Positions 5,656 through 6,799 of a stretch of DNA of 6,799 nucleotides are shown here, one piece after another. Under the pieces are notes generated by a model. That model saw nothing but the letters and a program-made list of their open reading frames with translations, did not search any database and was not told the DNA's origin. The DNA is from Kiritimatiellales bacterium (GTDB lineage: Bacteria > Verrucomicrobiota > Kiritimatiellia > Kiritimatiellales > Pontiellaceae): positions 1 through 6,799 of the forward strand of contig JABDQT010000327.1 of NCBI GenBank assembly GCA_013042165.1, written 5' to 3'. Positions within the stretch are counted from its first letter, which is position 1, and each line of letters starts with the position of its first letter. A program made the translations under genes and the position numbers.

Positions 5656-6516
5656 ATGACCGAGTGTGTTGCAGTGGAAATAAGACAAAAGCGATCATTT
5701 AAGTACTCAACCATGTTCGATTTAAGCCCTCAACGGCAGGCCATAGTATCGGTTCTTCTGATGGCCGTGATCCCTTCTCTGACCTCCTTTTACCTCGGTC
5801 ATGAAGCGGCCGGAGAAAACATCAGCTTTCCCTTTTCCTGCGCTTTGGCAGTCGGCATGACTGCACTGATTGCATATGCCGGATTCAACATCATTAAAAA
5901 ATACCCCGACAATATTTCACAGTTGAATCGGTATATCGGAGAGCTGACATCGGGAAATCTACCCGAGCGTATTTCTCTGCTCAAGACGGAGGAATGCAGT
6001 GACCTGAAGTACATCGAAAAGAGCTTCAACCAGCTGTTGGAGGACGTGATCAAGGCGGAACATCACCGCGCAATGGTCGAAAGCCTTTCGGTTCTGTGCA
6101 CCAGATTAAGTGAGCCCGCGCAGGAAGTTGACCGATATCTTCATGTATTGGAAAGACACATTCAGGAAGATGCAGACATCCAGATCGTTCGTGAATGCCT
6201 CAAGGATATTGCAGTAGTCAACAGCACCATCAATAAGATCTTTTCTTCGAAGGAGTTCAAGGAGGCCGGCCTGCATCCCCAGAGATCAGGCATTCAAGCG
6301 GCAAGGCGCCTTTCGAGCAGTGAATTTGCCCAGTTGATCGGATTGGCCGTTTCCTGCCCCTTTACTAAAGATGAGGCGGATTGCCCGCTCGGCGAGATAA
6401 GACGCATGCCATTGAAGAAACGTTTAAATTCAATACACGACCTCTCCGATGAAGAGGCTCGAAGGATCATTGCCCAGCATTGTACATGCAGCGAAATGAA
6501 GGAATTGGCTGAGTAA
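5656..6516 (+). CDS. Membrane protein with HAMP-like linker, kinase-dimerisation-like helices and C-terminal Cys/His cluster
   Basis: I do not recognise a named family for this 286-residue protein. Two hydrophobic segments (about 28-47 and 58-80) flank a short loop of about 10 residues, so there is little extracytoplasmic sensor. Residues about 80-132 resemble a HAMP signal-relay linker (a GELTSGNLPERI segment, then IEKSFNQLLEDV). Residues about 136-200 form two predicted helices like a histidine-kinase dimerisation domain, but the expected phospho-acceptor region reads ESLSVLCTRLSEP (142-154), without His. No HATPase domain follows. Residues 234-278 hold C234, C243 and the HCTC group (H275, C276, C278), with CPLGEIRRMPLKKR and a DLSDEEARRII helix between: a possible metal site. 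The start is supported by AGGAG 11 bases upstream (5640-5644). Codon use looks more A+T-rich than in the housekeeping genes to the left. It may be a signalling adaptor; function unknown. Confidence 0.72.
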   Translation: MTECVAVEIRQKRSFKYSTMFDLSPQRQAIVSVLLMAVIPSLTSFYLGHEAAGENISFPFSCALAVGMTALIAYAGFNIIKKYPDNISQLNRYIGELTSGNLPERISLLKTEECSDLKYIEKSFNQLLEDVIKAEHHRAMVESLSVLCTRLSEPAQEVDRYLHVLERHIQEDADIQIVRECLKDIAVVNSTINKIFSSKEFKEAGLHPQRSGIQAARRLSSSEFAQLIGLAVSCPFTKDEADCPLGEIRRMPLKKRLNSIHDLSDEEARRIIAQHCTCSEMKELAE

Positions 6517-6591
6517 AAGGCGCTAGTACTTTTTGCTAGATAAATAACCTTTCTGGAGCCGCTCAATCGCGGTAGACATAAGGGCGTGTAT

Positions 6592-6799
6592 TTGCAAGTG
6601 GGGGTACTCTTGAATCACACCGATTTTAAACAGCGTTTGCGAGCCGGGCTCGTATTGACAGGACTCTTGGAAGTTCTCCTGTTTGCATCCCTGCTCTACT
6701 CTCGATCGCGCCATGAGGACGGTCTGGGTGGTGAGCATACGATTGAGCTGATCCGGGCGATGCTTGGAATCATGGCGTTGATCTGGCTCGCCCTGCTTG
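6592..6799 (+). CDS. Membrane protein, N-terminal fragment, runs off the window
   Basis: An open frame reaches the last base without a stop and lacks an ATG near its start. From TTG 6592 the AAGGG at 6580-6584 is 7 bases upstream. In-frame alternatives are GTG 6586, GTG 6598 and TTG 6610; the last has a G-rich run (6600-6604) before it and gives the sensible N-terminus MNHTDFKQRLRAG. From there a hydrophobic segment VLTGLLEVLLFASLLY is followed by a polar loop (SRSRHEDGLGGEHT) and a second hydrophobic segment LIRAMLGIMALIWLALL at the window edge, so it is an integral membrane protein with at least two segments. It starts about 75 bp after the HAMP-like gene, on the same strand, with no clear terminator between, and may share its transcript. 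Family not recognisable from this fragment. Confidence 0.62.
   Translation, partial: MQVGVLLNHTDFKQRLRAGLVLTGLLEVLLFASLLYSRSRHEDGLGGEHTIELIRAMLGIMALIWLALL

Noticed and set aside
5327..5659. 110-codon plus-strand frame from GTG whose stop overlaps the next gene's ATG (ATGA)
   Set aside because: The ATGA overlap looks like translational coupling. However, the start has no Shine-Dalgarno, the peptide shows no domain-like pattern, and it runs through the promoter and A+T-rich leader, so it is probably chance.
6522..6574. Possible terminator after the HAMP-like gene
   Set aside because: Only 4-bp stems can be drawn (CTAG with CTAG, CCGC with GCGG), with no T run after them, so a terminator is not supported.

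Overview
The window is an ordinary bacterial chromosomal stretch carrying housekeeping genes, with an accessory-looking right end. It is dense, moderately GC-rich and has short intergenic gaps. A rubrerythrin and a pyrophosphate-type phosphofructokinase suggest an anaerobic or microaerophilic bacterium. I lean towards the PVC side of the tree (Kiritimatiellota, Lentisphaerota or Verrucomicrobiota) from general gene style, but nothing in the window proves it.

Left half, plus strand: the 3' end of rpsA (ribosomal protein S1) closes with a strong intrinsic terminator. It is followed by tyrS (tyrosyl-tRNA synthetase), yebC (YebC/TACO1 family) and ruvC (Holliday-junction resolvase). yebC and ruvC are 11 bp apart and surely co-transcribed. 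ruvA and ruvB, which often follow ruvC, are not here. Two copies of one repeat element, about 100 and 117 bp long, fill the gap between tyrS and yebC and the gap between ruvC and the convergent rubrerythrin gene. Each has a degenerate left arm, a small conserved hairpin and a right arm of perfect 7-bp tandem repeats (ACGCAAT, 6 and 9 full copies) able to pair with the left arm.

Middle, minus strand: rubrerythrin (peroxide reduction) has its own leader with a 6-3-6 dyad and a possible promoter. Upstream of it lies the terminator of the next minus-strand gene, a phosphofructokinase with the GGDD and PKTIDND signatures of pyrophosphate-dependent enzymes.

Right end, plus strand: after a gene-free gap of about 360 bp that turns A+T-rich near its end, there is an unrecognised membrane protein. 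It has two transmembrane segments, a HAMP-like linker and a helical segment resembling a histidine-kinase dimerisation domain but without a clear phospho-acceptor histidine, and it ends in a small Cys/His cluster with no ATPase domain. The start of another membrane protein, with a non-ATG start, runs off the window.

The most unusual items are the paired heptamer-repeat elements and the HAMP/Cys-cluster protein. I see no CRISPR array, tRNA, rRNA, transposase or phage gene.
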